DNA of 64,000 bases, taken from the NCBI RefSeq assembly GCF_003287875.1, contig NZ_QMKK01000061.1:124001-188000 (forward strand). Reading direction: 5' to 3'. The notes below the pieces were generated by a model that worked only from the letters and a program-made list of their open reading frames with translations, ran no database searches and was not told where the DNA came from. Shown here one piece after another: positions 1-8,575 of the stretch. The DNA comes from Martinezella tropici. Its GTDB lineage: Bacteria; Pseudomonadota; Alphaproteobacteria; Rhizobiales; Rhizobiaceae. The position numbers and the translations under genes were made by a program. Position 1 is the stretch's first letter. Each line of letters begins with the position of its first letter.

Positions 1-1
1 C

Positions 2-190
2 GCCGAAATCGTCTATTTTCCGATCGAAACCGAATTGGTGACGGTTGCCAGAAAAACGGGGTGCCGCGTTCTCGATGGCGGCGGTATGGCGGTGTTTCAA
101 GCGGTGAAGGCTTTCGAACTGTTCACCGGTATCCGACCGACGGCGGAGCGTATGATGCACAATTTCAATTCGTTGCGCAGCACGATCTGA
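2..190 (+). CDS. aroE: Shikimate dehydrogenase, C-terminal fragment
   Basis: This is the 3' end of a gene cut by the window edge; the visible 62 residues are open in frame from base 2 and end at TGA 188-190. The stretch reading YFPIETELV, then GGGMAVFQAVKAFELFTG, is the conserved C-terminal signature of shikimate dehydrogenase, which reduces 3-dehydroshikimate to shikimate with NADPH in the cytoplasmic aromatic amino acid pathway. The Gln in MAVFQ is the substrate-contacting residue of the family. Nothing downstream belongs to the same pathway, so the gene probably marks the border between core chromosome and the stress-gene region that follows. Only the terminal part is visible, so integrity upstream cannot be judged. 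Confidence 0.85.
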   Translation, partial: AEIVYFPIETELVTVARKTGCRVLDGGGMAVFQAVKAFELFTGIRPTAERMMHNFNSLRSTI

Positions 191-218
191 CGGCAGATGG
201 CCTCAGATGCTCGATGGC

Positions 219-614
219 TTAAGTCATGAGCAGGATGACCATGTCTCTGGCGCCGTTCGATGAAACGAGATCAGGGAAATGATGTTGCGCTGCCGTCGGC
301 AATCGGTTCGCTTGCCGCGTCACGCCGATTGGACGGGTCTGTTCAAGATTGTGAGTTCCATCCAGAATGGGGAAGAAATCGGTTGGCCAGCGGTGATAGG
401 CGGCCATCGCACACATGAAGATCGCATCGGCCCCATCGCTGACGCGCGCCAACGCTTCCACATCAGTTGCGTCCGTCGAAACGGTGCGCACCGCGCCGGC
501 ATCCATCGCCCCTGCGTTGCGGCTGATAAGAGTAACTTTATGGCCCTCCTCGGCAAGAAGCCAAGCAGTTTCGCGACCTACCGGGCCTGCACCAACGACA
601 ATCTAAGTACCCAC
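219..614 (-). pseudogene. Broken NAD-dependent epimerase/dehydratase-like gene
   Basis: Read on the minus strand from about 614, the frame gives a Rossmann-fold start (VGT, then IVVGAGPVGRETAWLL) followed by a second-strand region and the segment FMCAMAAYHRWPTDFFPILDGT, typical of small atypical NAD(P)-binding epimerases. A TAG stop (bases 605-603) lies exactly at the first beta strand, between VGT and IVV. After ILDGT the sequence loses family character and ends at 219, leaving about one third of a normal-length protein. It lies just behind the oxidoreductase that ends at 626, so it was probably once co-transcribed. The family call rests on motif recognition; premature stop plus missing C-terminus argue for a decayed gene rather than a functional small protein. 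Confidence 0.6.
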
Positions 615-625
615 TTTCAATTCAT

Positions 626-1555
626 TCAGTTCAGCACCTTTAGGACGATTTTGCCTCGGATATGATCTTCTTGAAGGGCCTCTTGTGCCGCCGCTGCCTC
701 ACGAAGCCCGTAGGTGCGATCGACGTGGACTTTCACCCTGCCGCTGTCGATCAGTTCGGCGATCTTCTGGAGCTGTGCGCCGTTCGGCTGGGCGGTGTAG
801 CGGCCGGACCTGATGCCTCGGGCTTCGGCGCGCTGTTTATTGGGCTCCGTCAGGGTGGAAATCAACGCGCCGCCGTTTTTGATGATCGAAAAGCTCCGAT
901 CCTGTGTCTCGCCGCTCACAAGATCGAAGACGAGATCGACCGGTTCGACGATGGTCTCGAAGCGTTCTGATTTATAGTCGATGATCTGGTCGGCGCCCAA
1001 GCCATTCAGGAATTCCCGGTCAGCCGCTGAAGCCGTAGTCGCCACCCAAGCACCCCTGGCCTTGGCGAACTGAATTGCAAGGTGGCCGACGCCGCCTGCG
1101 CCGCCATGGATGAGAACGCGCTGGCCGGCTTCAAGCTTGCCGTGATCGAAGAGGCCCTGCCATGCCGTGATGCCCGCAAGCGGCACGGCAGCGGCTAGAA
1201 CGTGGTCCAGTGATTGAGGCTTCGTGGCGATTTCGGCCGATTTGGCGATCACGAATTCTTCGTAGCCGCCGTGATCCGGTGCCAGAAAGGCGAAAACCTC
1301 GTCACCCATCAGAAAACTTGAAACCGATTGGCCCGCATCGGCAATTTCGCCGCTGACGTCGCGACCGAGCACATACGGGAAATCTTCTTCGGTGACGACG
1401 GGATATTTGCCTTCGCGTATCTTCGCATCGACCGGATTGACACTCGCGGCAAAAACCTTGATGACGACTTCGTCGGTCGCTGGTATCGGCTGCTCGATTT
1501 GGTCGAGCTGCATGACTTCCGGCCCACCAAAACGATGAATTCGTACGGCTTGCAT
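626..1555 (-). CDS. NADP-dependent quinone oxidoreductase-like protein (zinc-less MDR family)
   Basis: Encodes 309 residues of the medium-chain dehydrogenase/reductase superfamily. The N-terminal GroES-like domain starts MQAVRIHRFGGPEVM and contains VNPVDAKIREG; the nucleotide-binding motif GGAGGVGHLAIQFAK follows near residue 145. No structural zinc cysteine cluster is visible, which places it with the quinone oxidoreductases or zeta-crystallins that reduce quinones or enals with NADPH. The start at 1555 was chosen because a GGAG lies about ten bases upstream and family proteins begin with M(K/Q)AVR; upstream in-frame codons lack this. The gene lies 86 bp behind a one-helix protein carrying a stress promoter, so it may be read from that promoter. 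Substrate unknown. Confidence 0.85.
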   Translation of the reverse strand: MQAVRIHRFGGPEVMQLDQIEQPIPATDEVVIKVFAASVNPVDAKIREGKYPVVTEEDFPYVLGRDVSGEIADAGQSVSSFLMGDEVFAFLAPDHGGYEEFVIAKSAEIATKPQSLDHVLAAAVPLAGITAWQGLFDHGKLEAGQRVLIHGGAGGVGHLAIQFAKARGAWVATTASAADREFLNGLGADQIIDYKSERFETIVEPVDLVFDLVSGETQDRSFSIIKNGGALISTLTEPNKQRAEARGIRSGRYTAQPNGAQLQKIAELIDSGRVKVHVDRTYGLREAAAAQEALQEDHIRGKIVLKVLN

Positions 1556-1641
1556 CGTTGAATCTCCGTGCTGATTTGATCTGAGAACCGCAATCTGCCG
1601 ATGAGACGCGGAGGCGTCTTCATATTGTAGTGGCGATGCAA

Positions 1642-1800
1642 TCAAAGCCTGCCGCGGCGCTTGGCAGCCTGCCTGAGAAGTAGGAGGTCTCTCCTTTTCT
1701 CGAGCATGTAATCGACATAGCCGATGCATGCACAGACAAGCAGGCTACCGCTTGCAGCCAGAATCATCAGCAATCCGATCACGATCGCTATCGTCATCAT
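1642..1800 (-). CDS. Small single-helix membrane protein, stress-promoter linked
   Basis: A 52-residue protein beginning MMTIAIVIGLLMILAASG, with one strongly hydrophobic segment (about residues 3-27) followed by a basic tail rich in Arg, Lys and Leu (KRRDLLLLRQAAKRRGRL). This suggests an inner-membrane anchor with a cytoplasmic basic end. No family was recognised. The gene is supported mainly by a GGAAC-N16-TGTT element at 1849-1825 on the same strand, only 24 bp upstream of the chosen ATG. The ribosome binding site is poor (GGG only). Longer in-frame starts up to 1851 would overlap the promoter, so the ATG at 1800 is preferred. It may be co-transcribed with the oxidoreductase ending at 626. 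Confidence 0.5.
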   Translation of the reverse strand: MMTIAIVIGLLMILAASGSLLVCACIGYVDYMLEKRRDLLLLRQAAKRRGRL

Positions 1801-1824
1801 CGGCACCCGATTGAACCGCAACCG

Positions 1825-1849
1825 AACAAGCCACTCTGCCGGAAGTTCC
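1825..1849 (-). promoter_or_regulatory. EcfG/RpoE2-type promoter, GGAAC-N16-TGTT
   Basis: On the minus strand GGAAC (1849-1845), 16 bp, then TGTT (1828-1825). It points at the small membrane protein starting at 1800. Confidence 0.7.
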
Positions 1850-1887
1850 AAAACCGGAGATATGAAGAATGCATGATCCGAAAGCGC

Positions 1888-3258
1888 TCATGTCCATGAC
1901 AGGTATCTCCATGCCGCGACGCTGCCGAGAAGCTGAGTGACGCCACCACATAGCATAGCTGTGATGAAGCCGAGCTGAGGCTCATGGAAACATGCAAAGA
2001 CCGATCCGAGTGACGCCACACCGATGGTAGCGCCGACCATGCGCGCAACGTTGATGAGTGCGCTTGCGGTTCCGGCTCGTTCGCTCCCCACGCTCGACAC
2101 CGCGACTGCCGTGAGCGGCCCCGTCGCCAATCCCATGCCGATGCCGGTCAGCAGCAGGCCGAATTCCTCGGCGATCAACAGGTTTTCGGTAAAAGCAATG
2201 CCGAGCAGCATGTTTCCCAGACCCATCCCAGCCAGCCCCAGCGTAATCGTTCGCTGCTTGCCGAAATTTTCTGAAAGCGAGCCGGAAAAAGGCGATATCA
2301 CCACAAAGCTCAATGCCATAGGTAGGAGCGCCAGGCCGACATCGGTCGGGTCCAATCTGTCAAGACCGAGCGAGGTGAGTGGAAACAGAAAGAGCGTGCC
2401 ATACATACCGAAAGTCATTGCGGCCGTTCCCACCATGGCGCCGCTGAACCGCGTGTTGGAGAACACAGCGACCGGCACGAGGGCGCGCTGATCCAGGCGC
2501 CGTTCCACCACAACGAAAAACGAGAGCAGAACCAAGCCGCAAGACGCCAGCAAGATGGTCCAGAGCAAGGGTAGATGCGAGGATTCAATGGCCGCGAGGG
2601 TGATTGCCCCCAGCGATACCACGCCCAAGATCTGGCCGAGCGCGTCGAAGGATCTTCCCTTTCGGCCCGCGCTCTCCGGAACCCAAAGCAATGCCCCGAT
2701 GGCAGCCATCACACCGATGGGAACGACGACAAGAAAGACAGCCCGCCAACCGAAGCTGTGGATCAGATATCCGCCGAGGCTCGGTCCGATGGCGAGCGAC
2801 ATGCCGTTGCATCCCGCCCAGATGCCGAGCGCGCGCTCGCGAACCTTCTCGTCCGGATAGAGCACCCGAATGAGCGAGAGAGAGGCGGGGATCAGAAGGG
2901 CGGATCCGCAGCCGGTTACCGCCCTGGCGCCGATCAGGATCGCGATCGCTGGAGCCAGGGCGCATCCAAGGCTTGCAATTGTGAAGATGATGCAGCCGAT
3001 GATGAAAGTCAGACGCCGCCCATAAAGGTCAGCCAGCAGGCCGCCGGTAATGAGAAGGGCGGCGTAGACAAGGTTATAGGCATCGACGACCCACTGCAAT
3101 TGCGTGACCGAAGCCGCGAGGCTCTTGCCGATTGGTTGAATCGCCAAGTTGACGACCGATGTGTCGACTTGCGCAACGATGACGCCGAGGCAAAGAACGA
3201 TGAGCGAGGAGGGATGCAGTTTCGAAAGGTGTTTTTCGCGTTGCTCGATCGAGTGCAT
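1888..3258 (-). CDS. MFS drug/proton antiporter, DHA2 (EmrB/QacA) type
   Basis: Encodes 456 residues of an inner-membrane major facilitator. Early on, DTSVVNLAIQPIG is the DHA2 motif D1-like segment in helix 1, WVVDAYNLVYAALLITGG marks helix 2, and LADLYGRRLTF is the conserved motif A loop between helices 2 and 3. About 12-14 hydrophobic segments are visible, so it probably exports drugs or metabolites by proton antiport. The start at 3258 is preferred over 3279 because GAGAGGA lies seven bases upstream. It begins 61 bp behind the molybdoenzyme gene ending at 3319 on the same strand and could be read from that gene's stress promoter. Substrate cannot be inferred from the sequence. Confidence 0.85.
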   Translation of the reverse strand: MHSIEQREKHLSKLHPSSLIVLCLGVIVAQVDTSVVNLAIQPIGKSLAASVTQLQWVVDAYNLVYAALLITGGLLADLYGRRLTFIIGCIIFTIASLGCALAPAIAILIGARAVTGCGSALLIPASLSLIRVLYPDEKVRERALGIWAGCNGMSLAIGPSLGGYLIHSFGWRAVFLVVVPIGVMAAIGALLWVPESAGRKGRSFDALGQILGVVSLGAITLAAIESSHLPLLWTILLASCGLVLLSFFVVVERRLDQRALVPVAVFSNTRFSGAMVGTAAMTFGMYGTLFLFPLTSLGLDRLDPTDVGLALLPMALSFVVISPFSGSLSENFGKQRTITLGLAGMGLGNMLLGIAFTENLLIAEEFGLLLTGIGMGLATGPLTAVAVSSVGSERAGTASALINVARMVGATIGVASLGSVFACFHEPQLGFITAMLCGGVTQLLGSVAAWRYLSWT

Positions 3259-3318
3259 GGTTTTTCCTCTCGGAAGCAAACGTAGCGCGATTAACGTGAA
3301 GGAGCAGGGTAACGAGCG

Positions 3319-5733
3319 TCATCCATCCACGGCGGTCGTACCGATCGAGCGAGAGACCAAGACCGGCAGAAGCTTGTAGGAGGGCGTCTTTGATTTCTTG
3401 TCGTGATGAGCCAATGGAAACAGCGGATTGGCTTCAGGGTAATAGGCCGCGCAGCATCCTTCAGGGATGGCGTATTCAATGATCCGCAGGCCCGAGATCT
3501 GTCTGCCCGCCGCATCTGCAAGCGCGGTGTGAAGATCGATGCTCTCGCCCTCGACAAAACCGAGGCGGCGGATGTCCTCACCATTCATGAACACGACCAT
3601 CCTGGTTCCTTCCACGCCGCGGAAGCGATCGCTGTAGCCGTAGACGGTGGTATTGAACTGATCGTTGGAGCGCAGAGTCGCAAGATAAAGAAGGCGACTG
3701 GTATCGCCGCGGATATCGAATTCCGGAAACAGGCGGGCCGGCGCGATGAAGTTTGCCTTCCCGGTCGGCGTTACCCATTTGCGTTCGCGCGCCGGAAGCG
3801 GGCGCGGAAATCCCCCGGGCTGGAAAAGGCGTTTGTTGAAGTTCTTGAATGTCTCCGGATAGGTCTCTTCGATCGCGTCGCGGATTTCCGCATAGTTCGC
3901 GACCCATCTGTCCCATGGAACTGCAGTGGCGCCGAGCGTCGCCTTGGCGAGGCCGGCAATGATCGCCGGCTCCGAACGCAAACCTGTGCTTGCAGGTGTT
4001 GCTCGCCCCCGCGAACCGTGAAAATGCGCGATGGAACTTTCGATCGAAACCGCTTGCGGACCACTCTCCTGTTCGTCGATTTCCAGGCGCCCAAGACACG
4101 GAAGCAGATAGGCGATCTCGCCATGGACGACGTGCGAGCGATTGAGCTTGGTGGCGATCGCGACCGTCAGGCGAAGCTTTCGCCAGGCCTTTTCCATCAG
4201 GTCCGTGTCGGGCACAGCTCGCAGAAAGTTGCCGCCGAGGCCAATGAAGGCACGGCTCTCTCCACGCAAGATGGCACCGCACGTCTCGACCGTCGAATGT
4301 CCCATCCACCTCGGTGGCTCGAAACGATAGAGCTGTGCCAGCTTGTCGAGCGGCGCCAGGCCCGGTTTCTCCGTAATGCCGACGGTGCGCTGTCCCTGCA
4401 CGTTTGAATGGCCACGCACGGCGCATATGTTTGCCCCTGGCTTGCCGATATTTCCTCTCAGCAGGGCGAGGTTGGCTATCATATGCACATTGTCGACACC
4501 CATGATGTGCTGAGTGACCCCCATGCCATAGGCAATGACCACCGCCTGGGCGTTTGCATAGGTATTCGCGGCCTGTTCCATCTGTTGCCGGCTGAGGCCC
4601 GAAACGCGTTCCAGCTCCTCCCAGGAATGGGCTCTCGTGATCGAGGCAAATTGCTCGAATCCAGTCGTGTGTTCCTTGATGAAGTCGTGATCCAGTATGT
4701 GTTTCTTGTCGGCCGCCGCGATCGAGGCGGCGTAGGCGACCTGGGCGGCATTGGTCTGATCCTTCGGCTCGGCGTCCGCACCGGTGACCTTGCTGGTACC
4801 AGTCAGGCGCAAGGCATCATCCGTTTCGATCAAAGCCTTGCAAATACCGAACAGAGCTGCGGTATCCCCACCGTTGCGCACCTGATAATATTCCGTGGAA
4901 ATAATCGTCTCCTTGCCGGAGAGCATCTGACTCGGTGCCTGCGGATTCTTGAAACGCTCCAGTCCGCGTTCGCGCAGGAGATTGATGGTAACGATCCGTA
5001 CGCCCCGATCCGCGGCATCCTGCAGGTCGTGCAGCAGGCGAGGAGAAGAAGTTCCGACGTTCTGTGCGATATAGAAGATGCAGTCGCAGTTTTGGAAGTC
5101 GGAGAGGATTGCGGTGCCCACGGACGCGCCGATGCTCTCCGGCAGCGCGACGGAGCTGCTTTCGTGGCACATGTTCGATGAGTCCGGCAGGTTGTTGCTT
5201 CCGTACATGCGCGCAAAGAGCTGGTACATGTAGGATGCTTCCAGCGAGGCTCGGCCGGAGGTGTAAAAATCCACCTGTTCGGGGGCCAGGGCGCGCAGTT
5301 CGCGGCCGATTTCGGCAAAGGCCGCCTCCCATTCGACGGGTTCGTACCGGTCGCTATCGGGATTGAAGCGCATGGGCTGCGTCAGGCGGCCCTGCTCTTC
5401 TAGATCGTGATCGCTCCAGCTCGCCAATTCCGTGAGGGAGTGTCGGGCGAAGAACTCCACATCCGCCCTGCGATCGGTGACTTCCCAGGCCGTGGCCTTC
5501 GCGCCATTCTCGCAGAATTCCAATGGATGAGGCTTCGCCGGTTTTGCCCAGGCGCAACTGACACACATATAGCCGTCAGGTTTGTTCTGATGCGCAAGCA
5601 GGTTCGGTCCCTTTGCCGGGATGTGCTCGCGAAGCAGCACTTCACCCACTGATCTTGCCGATCCCCAGCCACCGGCTGGACCGTCATAAGCTCGAATTTT
5701 GGGAGGATTTTTTGGGTTGCCGGTCATCCGCAT
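3319..5733 (-). CDS. FdhF/YdeP-family molybdopterin oxidoreductase
   Basis: Encodes 804 residues resembling the catalytic subunit of formate dehydrogenase-like molybdo-bis-PGD enzymes, specifically the YdeP branch linked to acid resistance in E. coli. An N-terminal CVSC plus a later Cys (MCVSCAWAKPAK, then EFCENG) forms the iron-sulfur region. The segment SNMCHESSSVALPESIG near residue 185 holds the candidate Mo-ligating Cys. A C-terminal molydop-binding beta domain follows (RSNDQFNTTVYGYSDRFRGVEGTR). No TAT signal is seen, so it should be cytoplasmic. The start at 5733 has AGGA at good spacing and lies 28 bp from a general stress promoter; a longer frame to 5841 would overlap that promoter. 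Reaction and electron acceptor are unknown. Confidence 0.85.
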   Translation of the reverse strand: MRMTGNPKNPPKIRAYDGPAGGWGSARSVGEVLLREHIPAKGPNLLAHQNKPDGYMCVSCAWAKPAKPHPLEFCENGAKATAWEVTDRRADVEFFARHSLTELASWSDHDLEEQGRLTQPMRFNPDSDRYEPVEWEAAFAEIGRELRALAPEQVDFYTSGRASLEASYMYQLFARMYGSNNLPDSSNMCHESSSVALPESIGASVGTAILSDFQNCDCIFYIAQNVGTSSPRLLHDLQDAADRGVRIVTINLLRERGLERFKNPQAPSQMLSGKETIISTEYYQVRNGGDTAALFGICKALIETDDALRLTGTSKVTGADAEPKDQTNAAQVAYAASIAAADKKHILDHDFIKEHTTGFEQFASITRAHSWEELERVSGLSRQQMEQAANTYANAQAVVIAYGMGVTQHIMGVDNVHMIANLALLRGNIGKPGANICAVRGHSNVQGQRTVGITEKPGLAPLDKLAQLYRFEPPRWMGHSTVETCGAILRGESRAFIGLGGNFLRAVPDTDLMEKAWRKLRLTVAIATKLNRSHVVHGEIAYLLPCLGRLEIDEQESGPQAVSIESSIAHFHGSRGRATPASTGLRSEPAIIAGLAKATLGATAVPWDRWVANYAEIRDAIEETYPETFKNFNKRLFQPGGFPRPLPARERKWVTPTGKANFIAPARLFPEFDIRGDTSRLLYLATLRSNDQFNTTVYGYSDRFRGVEGTRMVVFMNGEDIRRLGFVEGESIDLHTALADAAGRQISGLRIIEYAIPEGCCAAYYPEANPLFPLAHHDKKSKTPSYKLLPVLVSRSIGTTAVDG

Positions 5734-5761
5734 GCGTCCTGCATTTGTCGAACCTAAATCG

Positions 5762-5786
5762 AACAAAGAGCAGAACAATTGGTTCC
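5762..5786 (-). promoter_or_regulatory. EcfG/RpoE2-type promoter, GGAAC-N16-TGTT
   Basis: Minus-strand GGAAC (5786-5782), 16 bp, then TGTT (5765-5762), 28 bp upstream of the molybdoenzyme start at 5733. Confidence 0.75.
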
Positions 5787-5874
5787 ACGTATCGGGGACG
5801 TGAAATCTCAGGGACAAACGATTGGGCACTTGGCTTCCCATTCAACTTGCGGGAAGAGTTCGAAGCTGGAATTT

Positions 5875-6177
5875 TTACCGGAATGCCTGGTGCTGAATGT
5901 CACCCAACGGCGGAAGGATCGACATTTCCGTCTCAGAATGCCGTGCCATGGTCGAGTGGAGCTCATCCAATGCGTGCCGGTGCACAAGGGCAAACAAGGC
6001 ATCGTTCATGTTTGCGCCACTGAGGATTTCGGGATCGTCACAGGCAACATTGATCGTCCTCTCCACGACACGGTTTACAGCCGTTTCGCTGACGAGAAAC
6101 CGGCGTGCCCAATTCCTCAGCATGGCGCGGAGCGTCGGATCTTTTGGGAATTTTGCTGGTTTCAGGAGGATCATCAT
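5875..6177 (-). CDS. Small sigma-region-2-like protein
   Basis: A 100-residue soluble protein starting MMILLKPAKFPKDP. Residues from LRAMLRNWARRFL through ETAVNRVVERT and ANMNDALFALVHRHALDEL follow the pattern of sigma-70 region 2 of ECF factors (helix, acidic V-x-x-T turn, then LF-x-I-x-R-N-x-x-D-E-L). Regions 3/4 are absent and no receiver domain is attached, so it cannot be a complete sigma factor or PhyR. Possible roles are a decoy that binds an anti-sigma factor such as NepR, or a degenerate sigma fragment; this is inference from pattern similarity. The start at 6177 has GGAG six bases upstream. No GGAAC promoter was found before it. Its position inside the stress region makes a regulatory role plausible. 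Confidence 0.55.
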   Translation of the reverse strand: MMILLKPAKFPKDPTLRAMLRNWARRFLVSETAVNRVVERTINVACDDPEILSGANMNDALFALVHRHALDELHSTMARHSETEMSILPPLGDIQHQAFR

Positions 6178-6386
6178 GCTCTCCAATGTCCTTGCAGGCG
6201 GGAGCACGTATGAACCCTCAGCCGTCACCGCCTACTTGATCGGTTGGCAACGATATTTTGATAGTACTCCTTCGTGGGCGGGAGTCCATGTCAAATGCGA
6301 TGCAAGGCAACGATGAATGGGCCTGCCGCGATATTCAAACCGCAGCCGAACCGCTCTAAAAGTCGACTATCGCGCGGGAGGCACGT

Positions 6387-7829
6387 CTATCGCCAGAAAC
6401 GCTTGGTGTCGAGGACGTCGTCGAGGGCCGCCTGCGCCACCGCGATCAATGACCTCTTGTCGGCGTGCAGGATGACCGATGCGGCCTCGGGGTGGTCCCG
6501 CAGGCCGTGCTTCTCCAGCACGCTGGGGCCGGTCACCAGGTCGTTCAGCGCTCCAAGCTGATCCTGCAATTCTTCCGTGGCCTTGATGAAGCGCTTGTGG
6601 CGGCGAGCCTTCTTATGGTCGGCGAACAGCGTTTTGAAGAATTCCGCGGCATAACGCAGCTTTTTGGCATCCTTCCTTGCCTCGTGCCGCTGCTCGTCGT
6701 CGACATGTGCGAGATCGCGGCCGTGCTTCTTCAGCTTTTTCCGCATCTTGTCGAGAGCTTCGACCGCCTGTTCGCCGATCGTCTTGTCTTTCGCCGGTCC
6801 ATCCAGATAGGCGCCCGTGTGCAGCCATTCATGGAAATCCAGCATCAGCGCTCTGGCGCGGGGCGATCCCAGCGCATTCTCGACCTCGTCATAGGCGGCT
6901 TTGCGGGCTTGCTGCAGCCTATCTGCAAAATCCCCGTCTTTCGCTTTCGGCAAAAGGACGTCGATGTTGCGGGCTTCGCCCAGGACACCGGCCAGCCAGC
7001 GGAATTCGCCGGATAGTCGGCGAGCTTCATCGTCCAGGACCGGCTTGAAGAGTGAGATGGCGGATCGCAGCCGCCGCATCGCGACGCGCGCCTGATGAAG
7101 CGCTTCCGCGCTTCTTCGATGCAGCAGTACGTTTTCGTTCAATCGAAATTGGCGGAAACAGGCCTGCGCTATCGCCTTGAACCCATCGACGGCGCTCGAC
7201 CGCCACTCCAGGTCGATTTCCGCTGATTTATGCACATGTTGCGCTGCGGCCAGCAGCCGGTAGCCGCGCTCGGCCTTGGAGTGGACGCCGAACTTGAACG
7301 GAACGATCGCCTCGATCTTGCGTGCGAGAGCAAACAAATCCTTCGGATCGCCGTCCTTCAGTTCCAGTTCTATCTCGCAGATAGGCGCCTGTCGATCAGC
7401 CTCCGCGGCCGTGCCCCGATCGGCAGCAAGCTCGATTTTGGAGCCGTTCTCGACCAGCTTCCAAATCCGGCGGTCGATGGAAACCTCAAACTGGGGAAGG
7501 AGATCTTCCCGAATATCGCCGAACTGATTGAGAAGAGGGCTCGTATGGTCGAGGGCAGGGACGTCCGTCTCGACGGCGGTCTCCCATTCCGATCGGGCGA
7601 AGAGCGACGCGCTGGGACCGGCTGCCTTCACCGTTTGCGTCTTCACGGCACCGGAGCGGCGGATACGGAGTGTGAAACCTGCGTTGAACAATCTGCGGTC
7701 GTCCGTATCGAAATAAATTGAATGCTGCTCGACCGTCTCGGCGGGTTCGCCGAGAAGGTCCGACGCGACGAGGCTGTCCATCTCCAAATGCGACAGATCA
7801 AGCTTCAGTTCGATTTCAGCCACCTTCAT
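6387..7829 (-). CDS. CYTH and CHAD domain protein
   Basis: Encodes 480 residues. The CYTH domain occupies about residues 1-200; its signature ExExK appears as AEIELKL at residues 4-10, and FDTDDRRLFNAGFTLRIRR gives the following strands. This fold binds triphosphates or polyphosphate and a divalent cation, as in inorganic triphosphatases. The CHAD domain fills about residues 215-480, with repeated His and basic helices (LHQARVAMRRLRSAISLFK, RHEARKDAKKLRYAAEFF); CHAD domains bind polyphosphate. The combined protein probably acts on inorganic tri- or polyphosphate in the cytoplasm. Start 7829 is preceded by AGGGAG at short spacing. It is a single gene, flanked by about 200 bp on each side, with no stress promoter visible. 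Confidence 0.85.
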   Translation of the reverse strand: MKVAEIELKLDLSHLEMDSLVASDLLGEPAETVEQHSIYFDTDDRRLFNAGFTLRIRRSGAVKTQTVKAAGPSASLFARSEWETAVETDVPALDHTSPLLNQFGDIREDLLPQFEVSIDRRIWKLVENGSKIELAADRGTAAEADRQAPICEIELELKDGDPKDLFALARKIEAIVPFKFGVHSKAERGYRLLAAAQHVHKSAEIDLEWRSSAVDGFKAIAQACFRQFRLNENVLLHRRSAEALHQARVAMRRLRSAISLFKPVLDDEARRLSGEFRWLAGVLGEARNIDVLLPKAKDGDFADRLQQARKAAYDEVENALGSPRARALMLDFHEWLHTGAYLDGPAKDKTIGEQAVEALDKMRKKLKKHGRDLAHVDDEQRHEARKDAKKLRYAAEFFKTLFADHKKARRHKRFIKATEELQDQLGALNDLVTGPSVLEKHGLRDHPEAASVILHADKRSLIAVAQAALDDVLDTKRFWR

Positions 7830-8079
7830 GCTCCCTATACCCAATATGATCTATGGAATGGTTTCCTGGTAGGGATAATTCAATCGTCTCACAGTCAGAT
7901 GAAAGCATGCTTTCTCCGCAAGATCACTGTCTGGCGTGATGAAATCGACCGAAAGCAAGGATATGGCCACGATAAATCGGTAAGGCGGCCAAGGGCTCAC
8001 CTTCGATCATCGCGAGTCCTGGTCCTACCCATCATCGGCAGGCCTGGACGCTTCAGACCGCTGCTTCGTTGGCAGCCGG

Positions 8080-8229
8080 CTAGTGGCGCTTGAAATATTG
8101 CACCTCGCGCTCGTGCTTTTCGGCAGCCTCACGCGTTTTGAAGGTGCCGAGATTCCTGCGCTTGTTTGTCTTCGGATCGACCTTGCGCGAGTAAAGCCGG
8201 TATTCGCCGGATTTCAGTTTGCGGATCAT
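8080..8229 (-). CDS. Small basic protein with Arm/AP2-like fold
   Basis: A 49-residue protein, MIRKLKSGEYRLYSRK at the start and FKRH at the end, very rich in Lys and Arg. The pattern of three short strands (EYRLYSRK, RRNLGTF) and a helix (TREAAEKHEREVQYF) matches the small AP2/Arm DNA-binding fold seen at the N-terminus of tyrosine recombinases; here it stands alone. GGAG lies about 13 bases upstream of the ATG, a slightly long spacing. Function unknown; nucleic-acid binding is an inference from fold pattern and charge. Confidence 0.7.
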   Translation of the reverse strand: MIRKLKSGEYRLYSRKVDPKTNKRRNLGTFKTREAAEKHEREVQYFKRH

Positions 8230-8391
8230 GGGCGTGTTCTCCGTTCAAGGAGATTTAATCCTCGCAGGGCTGTTCTGGTTCCAAGGGACCCGATCGGCGC
8301 AATGCCATTGCCTTCGTGCCCCGCCACATCGTGAAAGCCGGAACGAGCGCTGCGCGGTCCTCACTAAATCCAAGGCACGCGCAATCTTCTG

Positions 8392-8416
8392 GGAACAATT
8401 GGCCGCCCGTCTGGTT
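8392..8416 (+). promoter_or_regulatory. EcfG/RpoE2-type promoter, GGAAC-N16-GGTT
   Basis: Plus-strand GGAAC (8392-8396), 16 bp, GGTT (8413-8416). The next gene on this strand is the aldehyde oxidoreductase small subunit at 8576, leaving a leader of about 150 bp. The rest of the 8230-8575 gap shows no other feature. Confidence 0.7.
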
Positions 8417-8575
8417 GTCGCTCAGGCAGCAGCGGAGGCTTCGAGATGAGCAAGCTTGCTCTGCCCCGGCTGCCAGGCAAAGGCGCGTGAGGTCCACGAT
8501 CAGATGCCGGCCTGGAAACACTGGCTGGACGCTATTACCCGATCTGCATCGGTTGCCATCAGGGAGGCAAAGATC

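Noticed and set aside
2047..2073. Near match with an 18-bp spacer inside the MFS gene
   Set aside because: Spacing outside 16-17 and position intragenic.
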